Assembly: GCA_005888695.1 (NCBI GenBank)
Contig: VBBH01000186.1
Span: forward strand, 1-9,641
Length of the DNA stretch: 9,641 nucleotides
Direction of reading: 5' to 3'
DNA from: Candidatus Bathyarchaeota archaeon
GTDB lineage: Archaea > Thermoproteota > Bathyarchaeia > 40CM-2-53-6
Of this stretch, positions 1 through 6,794 are shown one piece after another; positions within the stretch are counted from its first letter, which is position 1, and the number at the start of each line of letters is the position of its first letter. The notes below the pieces were generated by a model that was not told the origin of the DNA, did no database searches, and saw only the letters and a program-made list of their open reading frames with translations. Made by a program: the position numbers and the translations under genes.

Positions 1-481
1 CGACCTCTGTTTGATCACTAACGATCACCGCGTCTCCTACAGGGGTCGTACTTGTTACAACGAGGTCGATCTTACGACCCATGACATTTATCGGGATGAA
101 ATCGCCCCGGGCCATAACGCGTCCCTCCAAGATTTGGGCGAGGTACTCTTCTCCTCCGACTATTCGGAGCGGCTCGGTAGGTGCTAGAGTTAGTTTCTGG
201 GCGGTCTTGGCCTCGATCTTTCGAATGGTAACCTTATCGTCTATTGAGACTCCAGCGTTCCGTCTCATGTAACCGTCCATTCGAATAATCCTCTTCCCGT
301 AGTCCTGCTGGTAGGCGGGCCAAGCAAGTGCGCTTGTTTTTCGCGTCCCAACAATCTGCAGCGCATCCCCGGACGTTAGCCCGAGTTCTTCCATGACTTT
401 CGGATCTACACGGGCTATTCCACGGCCAACATCACGTTGCAACGCGTCGGCGACTCTAAGTGTAACCGTCTTTTCTGGCAT
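1..481 (-). CDS. CDC48/VCP-family AAA ATPase, N-terminal part (runs off left edge)
   Basis: Archaeal CDC48/p97-type unfoldase that in the known family pulls proteins out of complexes and feeds them to the proteasome in the cytoplasm. Only the first 160 residues lie here; the AAA domains are outside the window. My reverse-strand translation starts MPEKTVTLRVADALQRDVGR and continues with IARVDPKVMEELGLTSGD, the hallmark of the double-psi barrel N domain. RRNAGVSIDDKVTIRK and TLAPTEPLRI follow, then the second N-subdomain with GGEEYLAQILEG and MGRKIDLVVTSTTPVGDA. The ATG at 481 was chosen because the CDC48 consensus begins within a few residues of it, GAGGT lies 10 nt upstream, and a TATA-like box sits at 525-532. 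The gene follows the LLM oxidoreductase on the same strand after 60 bp but seems to have its own promoter. Family assignment is firm; the number of AAA domains cannot be seen. Confidence 0.93.
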   Translation of the reverse strand, partial: MPEKTVTLRVADALQRDVGRGIARVDPKVMEELGLTSGDALQIVGTRKTSALAWPAYQQDYGKRIIRMDGYMRRNAGVSIDDKVTIRKIEAKTAQKLTLAPTEPLRIVGGEEYLAQILEGRVMARGDFIPINVMGRKIDLVVTSTTPVGDAVIVSDQTEV

Positions 482-524
482 GCTCTCAACTACCTCAGAT
501 GAGTCCCTCAAACTGACGATGACA

Positions 525-535
525 GATAAAAAGAC
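525..535 (-). promoter_or_regulatory. TATA-like box for the CDC48 gene
   Basis: On the minus strand this reads GTCTTTTTATC. Placing the transcription start about 26 nt downstream puts it near position 503, giving a leader of about 22 nt that contains GAGGT at 492-496 before the ATG at 481. It lies almost entirely in the gap after the LLM oxidoreductase stop, so the ATPase can be transcribed independently. Confidence 0.45.
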
Positions 536-541
536 TCGATA

Positions 542-1474
542 CTAGATAAATTGAGGGATGACTTCTGCCCCAAAATACTCGAGTTGGTCAATTAGCTCCA
601 AGGATGGGAAGTTCAGTATCAAATGGTGTACGCCAGCCTCTTGAAAATTCTTGACCCTCTTGGCCGCTTCCTGATTATTTCCGGTTATTACTGAATTGAG
701 GACCCTGTATCGTTCTTTGGTCTCGCCACGTTCCCAGGCCGCAGCCCCAGTCAGCTTCTCAACCTTCGATCTTGACGGGCCGACCATCCCATCAGTTACC
801 ATTGAAATTTTTAGGTCTCGAAGGTCCCTTCCGGCGTGCTTGCATTCTTCTTCGAAGTTAGCGTGGCGTGTTTTGAAGTCGACAAGTTTCATTCGGTAAC
901 AATTCCAGCCGTCTGCAATTCTTGCGGCCATCCGGACCAGGCGCGGGCCACCACCACCAATCCACACTTGAATCGTACGGTTGGGTACTTTGTTTGACAA
1001 TGCGTCTTTCACACTGTAGTATTTGCCTTGGAAAGTGGCTTTTCCTTCTTGGAACATCATCCTGATTATTCGAACACTTTCTTCAAGCCTTGCCATCCGC
1101 TCTCCTATTGTTGGATATGCAAAGCCATAGGCTTCGTATTCAGGTCTATGCCATCCCGCCCCAATCCCCAGCACAACTCTGCCATCAGTAATGCTATCGA
1201 GTGTAGACGCCATCTTGGCAAGCAGAGCTGGGTTGCGAAACGAATTGCATGCCACTAAAGTGCCTAGTTTGATCGTCCGAGTAATTGCGCCTAGCGCTGA
1301 GAGTGAGGTCCATGCTTCCCTAAAGGGAACGTCCAATGGTCCCGCTGGGGGCAAAAGATGATCGTTCAACCAGATCGAGGCGAACCCGTTCTTCTCTGCG
1401 GCAATCGCTGCCTCTTTGGTTGTGGTCCAGGGTCCGTAATTCTTGAGGCGAACTCCAAACTCCAAACGTTTCAC
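542..1474 (-). CDS. LLM-class (luciferase-like) F420-dependent oxidoreductase
   Basis: A 310-residue single-domain TIM-barrel flavin/F420 enzyme of the luciferase-like superfamily; in archaea these normally use coenzyme F420, but the substrate cannot be read from sequence. Seen: barrel start with FGVRLKNYGPW (residues 6-16), WLNDHL (35-40), the conserved stretch RNPALLAKMASTLDSITDGR (80-99) followed by VLGIGAGWHRPEYEAYG (101-117), and the cofactor-phosphate glycine loop WIGGGGPRLVRMAARIADGW (171-190). The length matches the family. The start is GTG at 1474, the first start codon after an in-frame TAG just upstream (TAG GCG CTA GTG). The gene lies 88 bp downstream of the DJ-1/PfpI gene on the same strand, so co-transcription is possible but not proven; no clear promoter was seen between them. 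Specific subfamilies (for example methylenetetrahydromethanopterin reductase or F420-glucose-6-phosphate dehydrogenase) cannot be assigned. Confidence 0.92.
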   Translation of the reverse strand: MKRLEFGVRLKNYGPWTTTKEAAIAAEKNGFASIWLNDHLLPPAGPLDVPFREAWTSLSALGAITRTIKLGTLVACNSFRNPALLAKMASTLDSITDGRVVLGIGAGWHRPEYEAYGFAYPTIGERMARLEESVRIIRMMFQEGKATFQGKYYSVKDALSNKVPNRTIQVWIGGGGPRLVRMAARIADGWNCYRMKLVDFKTRHANFEEECKHAGRDLRDLKISMVTDGMVGPSRSKVEKLTGAAAWERGETKERYRVLNSVITGNNQEAAKRVKNFQEAGVHHLILNFPSLELIDQLEYFGAEVIPQFI

Positions 1475-1562
1475 TAGCGCCTAGGCTGGCGAGTGGCGTA
1501 CGGTTCGTATTTCAAGGTAAGAGCATGGAATCCTTCGAGAAGCTACGTTGCACAAACAAGGG

Positions 1563-2117
1563 CTATCGCTGGTGTGCCGTCTGCACGAGCCTCGGCTCCT
1601 TCAACATCTCGATCATGTGTCGTGCAAAGTCTGGCAGATCAGGGGGTAAGCGTGAAGTCACTAGATTCCTATCGCGAACAACAGGCCGATCCACATAATG
1701 CGCGCCAGCATTGATCATGTCGTCCCTTATTCCCGGGACACAGGTCAGCGTCCGTCCTTTGACTATTCCAGCAGATGCCAAGACCTGCCCCGCATGGCAA
1801 ATAGCTGCAATAGGCTTTCCCTGCTTGTCGAACTCTCGAACAAGGTCCAGAACCTTCTCACTCAACCGCAGCTTCTCGGGGCTCTTTCCGCCTGGAACGA
1901 CGAGCAAGTCGAAATCTGCTGCGTCCGCCTCGTCTATCGATAGGGCCGGCTCGACCGTGTACCCCTTCTTCCCTTTTACAGGTGTCCTATTCAGCCCAAC
2001 CACGACAGTCTCAACGCCCTCCTCTTGCAGGCGATACATCGGATGGAAAAGTTCCAAGTCTTCGAAATCGTCGGCAGCTATGATGGCCGCTCTCTTCCCC
2101 TTCAGCGCATCAACCAT
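1563..2117 (-). CDS. DJ-1/PfpI family protein (class I glutamine amidotransferase-like)
   Basis: A 184-residue protein that aligns by eye with archaeal PfpI proteins such as Pyrococcus PH1704. The family has been described as intracellular proteases, deglycases, glyoxalase III-like enzymes or chaperones; the actual role of this member is inferred only. Seen: DDFEDLELFHPMYRLQEEG (residues 16-34) with the active-site glutamate as E19, FDLLVVPGGKSPEKLRLSEK (69-88), the nucleophile elbow AAICHAGQ with Cys107 followed by His108, and PGIRDDMINAGAHYVDRPVV. The catalytic residues are present and the length fits (PfpI proteins are about 165-190 residues). ATG at 2117 leaves a short basic lead before strand 1; the Shine-Dalgarno is weak. 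It faces a long divergent intergenic region and is followed by the LLM oxidoreductase. The two could form a carbonyl or redox-stress pair, but this is speculation from function alone. Confidence 0.93.
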   Translation of the reverse strand: MVDALKGKRAAIIAADDFEDLELFHPMYRLQEEGVETVVVGLNRTPVKGKKGYTVEPALSIDEADAADFDLLVVPGGKSPEKLRLSEKVLDLVREFDKQGKPIAAICHAGQVLASAGIVKGRTLTCVPGIRDDMINAGAHYVDRPVVRDRNLVTSRLPPDLPDFARHMIEMLKEPRLVQTAHQR

Positions 2118-2289
2118 CTCTTGTCCCCTGCCCTGAAACTACACTACTCCGCGAGAAAAAGCCTATCTCCAGCACCACGGGAAGTCTCGCTCCAACCATA
2201 CCTGACGCCTTTGAGATTGTGACCATGTGTCGATAAGGAGATTCAGTCTCCCTTTAACTTTCTTTAAGCCAATTCCGGGAGATCAGGAA

Positions 2290-2425
2290 AAATCGCTCAT
2301 TTTACGCCCTGATTGCCAATCGGAGCTTATGTTTTCTGGCCCCCGATGTGCTCCTCGTGAATTTCCGCTATGTTTAAATGAATAAACCCTTTTCCGCAAT
2401 GCTATTCTCGCATTTTGAGCGATTT
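2290..2425. repeat. Separated 10-bp inverted repeat in the intergenic region
   Basis: AAATCGCTCA at 2290-2299 is exactly reverse-complemented by TGAGCGATTT at 2416-2425, with about 116 bp between. The first copy sits inside another inverted pair, ATCAGG/CCTGAT (2282-2313). A chance match is not excluded at this length. Confidence 0.35.
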
Positions 2426-2554
2426 GAGGCAGTTCTCCTCCAAAATGAGGCGCAGTAGAAAGTTAAGTTGGAAAAAAGGGGGGGTAGATTGTGAACTTTC
2501 AAGACGTGAAAGAGACTTTCCTAATGCTTTCGGTGTAGTCATCGTACGTTCCAG

Positions 2555-2562
2555 TCTTTATA
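2555..2562 (+). promoter_or_regulatory. TATA box for the p27 zinc-ribbon gene
   Basis: TCTTTATA followed by GG matches an archaeal TATA element. A transcription start about 26 nt downstream falls near 2583-2588. This is just past the longest possible start codon (TTG 2581), which argues for one of the later starts. Confidence 0.55.
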
Positions 2563-2622
2563 GGAACCCCCTCCCTCTTATTGGATGGGAACAAGCTGTC
2601 GCTTCAAAACCAGAAGGATAGG

Positions 2623-2994
2623 TTGAGAGGAGACTTGGGAGAAGATGTTCGGAGGATGGCAGACCTGCTAAAGTCAGGAGCAACCATGCTCTCAGACATT
2701 TGCCCCGAATGTGGGACGCCACTCTTCAAGGTCAAGGGAGAGACTTTCTGTGCCAAGTGCAACAGGCCAGTCGTCTATACCAAAGCTACAACAGTCCAAG
2801 GCGATGTCACATTATCGCCCAGCCATCTACTTGACAGCGTCGAACAAACCATCGTCAGGAAGATCAATGATGCAAACGAGATATTGAAAAATGAAAAACA
2901 GCCCGAAAAACTGTCCGCTTACAGCAATCTCCTGTTCGGATGGCTTTCTACCCTTGAAAAACTACGATCATTGAAAGAGACGTTCAAGGAATAG
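2623..2994 (+). CDS. Sjogren's syndrome/scleroderma autoantigen 1 (p27) family zinc-ribbon protein
   Basis: Small zinc-ribbon protein of the archaeal/eukaryotic autoantigen p27 family; its molecular role is not well established. Seen: VRRMADLLKSGATMLSDI leading into CPEC, then CAKC twelve residues later, the four zinc ligands, followed by NRPVVYTK. A charged helical C-terminal half follows, with KINDANEILKNEKQPEKLS and a leucine-rich tail. The start is uncertain. The frame opens from TTG 2581, but the TATA box predicts transcription beginning slightly after that. TTG 2623 (123 residues, AAGGATAGG upstream), TTG 2635 and ATG 2656 are alternatives. I chose 2623 because homologues usually carry about ten residues before the RMADLL segment. 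The 3' end overlaps the convergent Hjc-like gene by 11 bp. Confidence 0.85.
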   Translation: MRGDLGEDVRRMADLLKSGATMLSDICPECGTPLFKVKGETFCAKCNRPVVYTKATTVQGDVTLSPSHLLDSVEQTIVRKINDANEILKNEKQPEKLSAYSNLLFGWLSTLEKLRSLKETFKE

Positions 2995-3304
2995 ACGAGA
3001 ACAGATCCCTCAACTCGAATCTCTTTCCATCCGGAAGTATGGTAAACTCAACCTTCCTTCTCTTCCTCCTCGCCAGAAGAATTGGTGCACCAGCTTGCTC
3101 GGATAATCCGATGAGCTCAGCCTTCCGAACCTTGCCAAGCCATGATCGACCTGCCTTGCATTCGACAAGAACTGTCTTGCCGTTCTTGATGCACACAAGA
3201 TCTATTGGTTTCGATGATGCTGCGCGTATGACAAGGTATCCTTCACGTCTGAAAATATCGCGTATTCGATACTCAAGCCTTCTGCCCATGATGTAATTTG
3301 ACAT
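2984..3304 (-). CDS. hjc: Archaeal Holliday junction resolvase (Hjc-like) nuclease
   Basis: PD-(D/E)XK nuclease of the archaeal Hjc type, which cuts four-way DNA junctions during recombination and fork repair. In the 106 residues I see the Hjc order: MGRRLEYRIRDIFRREGY with the first acidic residue E11, IRAASSKPIDLVCI with D35, and KTVLVECKAG with the E48-x-K50 pair. A basic stretch (ARRKRRK) and a short C-terminal beta/helix part follow. All expected catalytic residues are present. It is a little shorter than typical Hjc (about 120-140 residues), mostly in the loop before the aspartate and at the C terminus. The ATG at 3304 sits only a few bases after the transcription start predicted from a TATA-like box at 3327-3337, so the message may be leaderless; ATG at 3289 is an alternative. 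Another small PD-(D/E)XK nuclease role is possible. Confidence 0.85.
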   Translation of the reverse strand: MSNYIMGRRLEYRIRDIFRREGYLVIRAASSKPIDLVCIKNGKTVLVECKAGRSWLGKVRKAELIGLSEQAGAPILLARRKRRKVEFTILPDGKRFELRDLFSSIP

Positions 3305-3326
3305 TTTGCTTGGCGGTTCACTCCAT

Positions 3327-3337
3327 CAAAAATAATC
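3327..3337 (-). promoter_or_regulatory. TATA-like box for the Hjc-like gene
   Basis: The minus strand reads GATTATTTTTG. Its centre is about 28 nt from the ATG at 3304, predicting a leaderless or nearly leaderless transcript. The T run may also help end transcription of the upstream membrane operon. Confidence 0.4.
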
Positions 3338-3349
3338 TAGAGCGAGTCT

Positions 3350-3359
3350 ATCTTAAGAT
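3350..3359. repeat. 10-bp perfect palindrome after the membrane operon
   Basis: ATCTTAAGAT lies between the last gene of the MoxR/DUF58 operon (stop at 3376) and the Hjc-like gene promoter. It could be part of a terminator or a protein site; the sequence does not decide. Confidence 0.3.
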
Positions 3360-3375
3360 GTTTAATACGCCGAAA

Positions 3376-3972
3376 CTATTTGCTCCGACTAGTTGTCTCT
3401 GGTTCTCTTCGATACGTCAACAGAAACAAAAGTGCAACAACAGCGGCAAGTACGAACACAGCCAGCACTGCCAAATGCCCGATCCCAACTCCGGCAAAGC
3501 TTCCAACAATTAGCAACCCCAGCGAGGTTAGGAATGAGCCAATTCCAAGCCTAGCGTCAGCATAGAGTTGAGATCGTAGCCACTGCGCCAAACGTGTCGC
3601 AACACGTCTCGACAGTTCATCATTACGTTCCCCTAGGAGAGCGAAATCATCTTCGTACTGGACAACTGGCATAGACGCTTCCATTAGAAACAGTATCGCC
3701 ACGAATTGAAGAAGCAACACGGCAGTGTCAACCGGTTCCAAGGCCGCCAAGTCACTCGTGACCTTCCCAAGAATCAGGAACCCTAGAAGGCTCAACGATG
3801 ACCCGAGCACAAGCCATCTCCTTCGCAAAATCATTCCAACAACACCCAACACTGCTGTAATCCCTGCAAAAGGTACCTGCAGTCCGACGACCGCGGCACT
3901 AGGGACCGAGAACAGAATCCAAGGCGCTAAGCCTAAATGGTGAAACTTGATGAGTAAAACTAGACCTCGCAT
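3376..3972 (-). CDS. Polytopic membrane protein, last gene of the MoxR/DUF58 operon
   Basis: A 198-residue protein I cannot place in a named family. It is mostly hydrophobic, with about six probable membrane segments at residues 13-31, 34-49, 53-69, 82-99, 143-165 and 167-187. A hydrophilic, helical, charged loop lies between the fourth and fifth (residues 105-142, containing ERNDELSRRVATRLAQWLRS). Positive residues RRR at 50-52 and RR at 188-189 mark likely cytoplasmic sides. There are no cysteines, no obvious catalytic motif and no signal peptide distinct from the first helix. The ATG at 3972 is 20 bp after the DUF58 stop, with AGGA a few bases upstream. Position and strand argue that it works with DUF58 and MoxR, perhaps as a membrane anchor or channel-like partner; that role is inferred from context only. 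Confidence 0.8.
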   Translation of the reverse strand: MRGLVLLIKFHHLGLAPWILFSVPSAAVVGLQVPFAGITAVLGVVGMILRRRWLVLGSSLSLLGFLILGKVTSDLAALEPVDTAVLLLQFVAILFLMEASMPVVQYEDDFALLGERNDELSRRVATRLAQWLRSQLYADARLGIGSFLTSLGLLIVGSFAGVGIGHLAVLAVFVLAAVVALLFLLTYRREPETTSRSK

Positions 3973-3992
3973 CTGCGTTCCTAACGGAGGTT

Positions 3993-5267
3993 TTAGCGTG
4001 CTAGTTGTCGTATCCTCCTCACCTTTGCCGTTCTAAGCCTGGACGATAATGGAACATCTTCTGGCCATTGTACCAGGGTACAAAACCTCTCCAGTCGAAG
4101 TAGAAGGTTCTCTCTCTCGAGCATCAAGATCTTGAATGCTAACTTCTCAGTCTGAGATTCATAATCGGTGGGCAGGGTTGGCGTCGGTGTCACTACCATG
4201 ACACTGTAGCCATCAACTGTCAACTGCTCGATCCCGAACGCAACCTCACTATCCAAGAGAGAGGAGACCAAGACAACCTGAGCCCTGGACGGGAGCAATA
4301 ATCGGGCTAGTTGACTTACAACGTAACCGGTCGGTAGCACGGAGCTTCCGGGCCTCGCTGCGGCGAGCATGTACAGTATCCTTCTTTCCTGTCTCTTCCC
4401 GAATCCTGGTCGGACGATGCCGCGTTCGATCCCCTGAAGAACCAGCCCGACACGGTTTCCCTGTCGAAGAAGTAAGCTCGCCATGGACGCGGCAGCTCGT
4501 ACACCTCGCTCGAAAAGCTCCCTCTCGGAGGATTCGTAGAATGCGACGTCAGTATCCAAAACGATCATGACGTCTGTAACTCGCTCCGACTCTGTCTCGT
4601 TTAGGACAAGCCGTCCGTAACGTGCAGTAGCCTTCCAATTGATTCTCTTTGGATCGTCACCGCTTGAGTATGCACGAAGACTGTAGAACTCGCTACCGTG
4701 GCCAGTCGATCTCGAAGGTATGGTCCCAGGCCAAGGTCCGAGATGCCGAGGCCGAAACTCTGTCCCTCTAACCTTCTCCGGCCTGGGAAGAACCGCAACA
4801 GTATCAGGATCAAGCTTCTCCTCTACCATGTAGAGTCCTAATGGATCCCGAGCGCGGACAAGTAACGGACCGACAGGTGTGTGCCCGCGTGGTGGGCTCG
4901 GAAACTTGTATACAAGTTTCTCATTCGCGTTTGCGTCAAGAGCTACGTGTACGGAGTTCGAACCCTTGTCAGGTTTGACATTCGCGGGCAAAACGTCATG
5001 GACCTCAAGATTACCAATGCGTGCCCCGCTACGATTCTCCAAGTGTAGTTCGACACGCACATCTTCCTCTCCGAAGCTCTCGCTAGGTTCTACATTCCGG
5101 TTCAAGATGACCCTGACATTTTCAGGAAGACCTGACAGATTCGAAAGAAAAAAGACGGAGGCTATGGGAAGAATCAGTGCAGCCAATTGCCAGTCCTGGA
5201 ATGTGAGTGCCAAGGTCAGCAGGACAGTGCACAAGCCGAAGTATGCAGCGGCCTTGGGCGTGAACAA
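3993..5267 (-). CDS. DUF58 domain protein (membrane-anchored, vWA-like)
   Basis: A 424-residue DUF58 protein, the usual partner of MoxR ATPases. Seen: two N-terminal membrane helices (about residues 8-23 and 27-43), an immunoglobulin-like stretch (about 50-165) with VRVELHLENRSGARIGNLEV and DPLGLY, and the DUF58 signature at 198-221 (RAYSSGDDPKRINWKATAR followed by YGRL). A vWA-like fold starts at MIVLDTD (234-240). Its metal-site motif reads D238-T-D240-V-A242 instead of the classical DxSxS, so metal binding is doubtful. A basic, leucine-rich C-terminal tail follows the fold. The TTG at 5267 is the first start codon after the MoxR stop codon, which is in the same frame 21 nt upstream; GAAGGG precedes it. 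In the family, DUF58 proteins are thought to be remodelled by MoxR; the pathway here is unknown. Confidence 0.93.
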   Translation of the reverse strand: MFTPKAAAYFGLCTVLLTLALTFQDWQLAALILPIASVFFLSNLSGLPENVRVILNRNVEPSESFGEEDVRVELHLENRSGARIGNLEVHDVLPANVKPDKGSNSVHVALDANANEKLVYKFPSPPRGHTPVGPLLVRARDPLGLYMVEEKLDPDTVAVLPRPEKVRGTEFRPRHLGPWPGTIPSRSTGHGSEFYSLRAYSSGDDPKRINWKATARYGRLVLNETESERVTDVMIVLDTDVAFYESSERELFERGVRAAASMASLLLRQGNRVGLVLQGIERGIVRPGFGKRQERRILYMLAAARPGSSVLPTGYVVSQLARLLLPSRAQVVLVSSLLDSEVAFGIEQLTVDGYSVMVVTPTPTLPTDYESQTEKLAFKILMLERENLLLRLERFCTLVQWPEDVPLSSRLRTAKVRRIRQLAR

Positions 5268-5285
5268 TTCGGACCCTTCTACGAG

Positions 5286-6236
5286 CTACTTCGTGGTAGG
5301 CACTGGGACAGTCTTCAATACTTCCTCGATCGACTGGTTCGGATCGGTGCCCTTCACCCATGACTCAGTCTTCATGATCACCCTGTGCACCAAAGCTGAC
5401 ACGGCAACCTCCTTCACGTCATCAGGCACAACATAGTCGCGTCCATGGAAGACGGCGCGTGCGCGACACAGTTTGAAGATCGCGAGGCTTCCTCTTGGGC
5501 TAGACCCTACTTCGATCTGCCGTTGATTACGAGTCGCCTGCACGACGTCCGTGATATAACCGAGAACGTCATCGTCGACGTGTATCTCTTCCAGTTTTCG
5601 TTGCATCTCAAGAATGGTGTCCGTCTCCAAAACAGGCTCTAGGTGAACATCCTCAGCGGCCCTCTTCATGCGTCGCTGAAGTATCTCCACCTCCTCCTTA
5701 CGGTTAGGATAGCCAAGTCGGAGCTTCATTATGAACCGGTCAAGCTGAGCTTCGGGAAGAGGATAGACTCCTTCGTATTCGATCGGGTTCTGTGTCGCCA
5801 TAACGATGAAGGGGTCCTGAATTGGGTGAGTCTTGCCGTCAAGAGTGGCCTGCCGCTCCTGCATAGCCTCAAGCAACGCCGCCTGAGTCTTGGGAGGAGC
5901 TCTGTTGACCTCATCCGCCAAAAGAACATTCGTGAATACTGGTCCCCGACGGAGTTCGAAGTCTGTTGTCTTGACATTGTAGATGTAGGTCCCAGTAATG
6001 TCTGCAGGCAAGAGATCCGGTGTGAATTGGACACGCGAGAAGTTGCAACCCATGCTCATTGCAAAGCTTCTAGCCAGCAGTGTTTTGGCGAGTCCCGGAT
6101 TATCTTCGAAGAGTATATGCGAGTTTGCCAGGATTGCTAGCATGACCTTCTCGAGAACCGGTTTCTTGCCTACGATGACGGTTCCAACTTGATCCACGAC
6201 ATTCTGACAGAGGTCGCCTGCTTCTTTGAAGTTCAA
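5286..6236 (-). CDS. MoxR-family AAA+ ATPase
   Basis: MoxR ATPases are cytoplasmic AAA+ chaperone-like motors that usually act on vWA-domain partners encoded beside them. The 316 residues show the full set: Walker A region FEDNPGLAKTLLA (K51, T52), RVQFTPDLLPADITG (68-82), RGPVFTNVLLADEVNRAPPK with Walker B D108/E109, QAALLEAMQERQ (118-129), sensor 1 in VMATQNP (N150), and LPEAQLDRF with the likely arginine finger R167. The C-terminal lid contains GSSPRGSLAIFKLCRARA and VPDDVKEVA. The start is TTG at 6236, overlapping the previous stop as TTGA, with GGAAGG just upstream; such overlap favours translational coupling. The family start region (about 20 residues before VIVGK) supports it. It sits between the two-helix protein and DUF58, in the core of the operon. 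Confidence 0.96.
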   Translation of the reverse strand: MNFKEAGDLCQNVVDQVGTVIVGKKPVLEKVMLAILANSHILFEDNPGLAKTLLARSFAMSMGCNFSRVQFTPDLLPADITGTYIYNVKTTDFELRRGPVFTNVLLADEVNRAPPKTQAALLEAMQERQATLDGKTHPIQDPFIVMATQNPIEYEGVYPLPEAQLDRFIMKLRLGYPNRKEEVEILQRRMKRAAEDVHLEPVLETDTILEMQRKLEEIHVDDDVLGYITDVVQATRNQRQIEVGSSPRGSLAIFKLCRARAVFHGRDYVVPDDVKEVAVSALVHRVIMKTESWVKGTDPNQSIEEVLKTVPVPTTK

Positions 6237-6751
6237 GCCTTCCAGTCCTCGATAAGATCGGTCAATTTGGCGAGCATGTTTCGGCGATCCTTTCCCCTTG
6301 AAATGCTTCGAGTATAAAGTAAATTGTAGAGCGCGTCGTTCCTAAGAAATCCCCTGGCAAGTCTGGGATCTGAGAGAATCTTCCTAACATCGTCAACAGC
6401 TACTCCTGTTTCAATGCTTGCCTTTTCCACCATAAGCTCCTTCATTCGGCCGAGTACGATCTTCTCGTAATAATCCGTACTGGAGTGGGTTGCAACCTCG
6501 ATACGTTTGGTCAGCAATTGCACTTCATGACCGAGACTGCGAGTTGACTGATTCAGAGGAAGCTGCGTTGGAGAGGGAACTCTAGCTCGGAAATGCAAGT
6601 CCACATAGAAGATGACTGCGAGCAGTCCCAAGGGAAGTACTAGAAAGGTCAGGGTTGTCGGTATCGAATCAGGAAGGAATCCTCGTATGAGATAGATTGC
6701 AGCAGCATAGACAATCGAGGCGATAAGAACGAGTCTCAGGCTCTTTCTCAT
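6233..6751 (-). CDS. Two-helix membrane protein of the MoxR operon
   Basis: A 172-residue protein with two close membrane segments (about residues 6-23 and 33-50) and a long hydrophilic helical domain (about 70-172). It has no enzyme motif. The soluble part contains DYYEKIVLGRMKELMVEK (93-110) and DDVRKILSDPRLARGFLRND (120-139). This pattern recalls uncharacterised membrane proteins that accompany archaeal MoxR/DUF58/DUF4129 operons, but I cannot name the domain with certainty. Positive-inside logic puts both termini, and so the soluble domain, in the cytoplasm, where it could meet MoxR. The ATG at 6751 lies 43 bp after the DUF4129 stop; its own stop overlaps the MoxR TTG start by 4 nt. The Shine-Dalgarno is weak. 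Confidence 0.82.
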   Translation of the reverse strand: MRKSLRLVLIASIVYAAAIYLIRGFLPDSIPTTLTFLVLPLGLLAVIFYVDLHFRARVPSPTQLPLNQSTRSLGHEVQLLTKRIEVATHSSTDYYEKIVLGRMKELMVEKASIETGVAVDDVRKILSDPRLARGFLRNDALYNLLYTRSISRGKDRRNMLAKLTDLIEDWKA

Positions 6752-6794
6752 TCGAAGCCGAATCCAAGGTTCTGGGAATCCGTCGTCGGTGGAA

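Larger units (their letters stand above)
2118..2622. other. Long divergent intergenic region with small inverted repeats
   Basis: About 500 bp without a convincing gene. Seen: a hairpin AAGGAGA-TTCAG-TCTCCCTT (2235-2254, one bulged C) followed by a pyrimidine-rich stretch; ATCAGG/CCTGAT arms at 2282-2287 and 2308-2313; a separated inverted repeat AAATCGCTCA (2290-2299) and TGAGCGATTT (2416-2425); an AT-rich segment at about 2369-2391; a purine tract with G7 at 2470-2484; and a TATA box at 2555-2562. The short ORFs here have no family features, and I found no tRNA. It must hold promoters for the DJ-1/PfpI gene and the p27 zinc-ribbon gene, and is long enough for a small RNA. Confidence 0.6.

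Noticed and set aside
1479..1486. GCCTAGGC palindrome just upstream of the LLM oxidoreductase start
   Set aside because: An 8-bp palindrome alone is expected by chance in a window of this size, and no second copy or flanking symmetry was found.
1711..2136. 141-codon plus-strand ORF opposite the DJ-1/PfpI gene
   Set aside because: Antisense, serine-rich composition, no motif; the opposite strand has intact catalytic residues.
2415..2621. 68-codon plus-strand ORF in the long intergenic region
   Set aside because: No family features, crosses the G7 purine tract and the TATA box, and runs into the p27 gene in another frame.
4879..5436. 185-codon plus-strand ORF opposite DUF58 and MoxR
   Set aside because: Antisense shadow: serine- and threonine-rich, no motif, and the minus strand carries two clearly conserved proteins over the same bases.
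5643..6140. 165-codon plus-strand ORF opposite MoxR
   Set aside because: Lies entirely antisense to the Walker A, Walker B and sensor regions of MoxR and has no recognisable domain.
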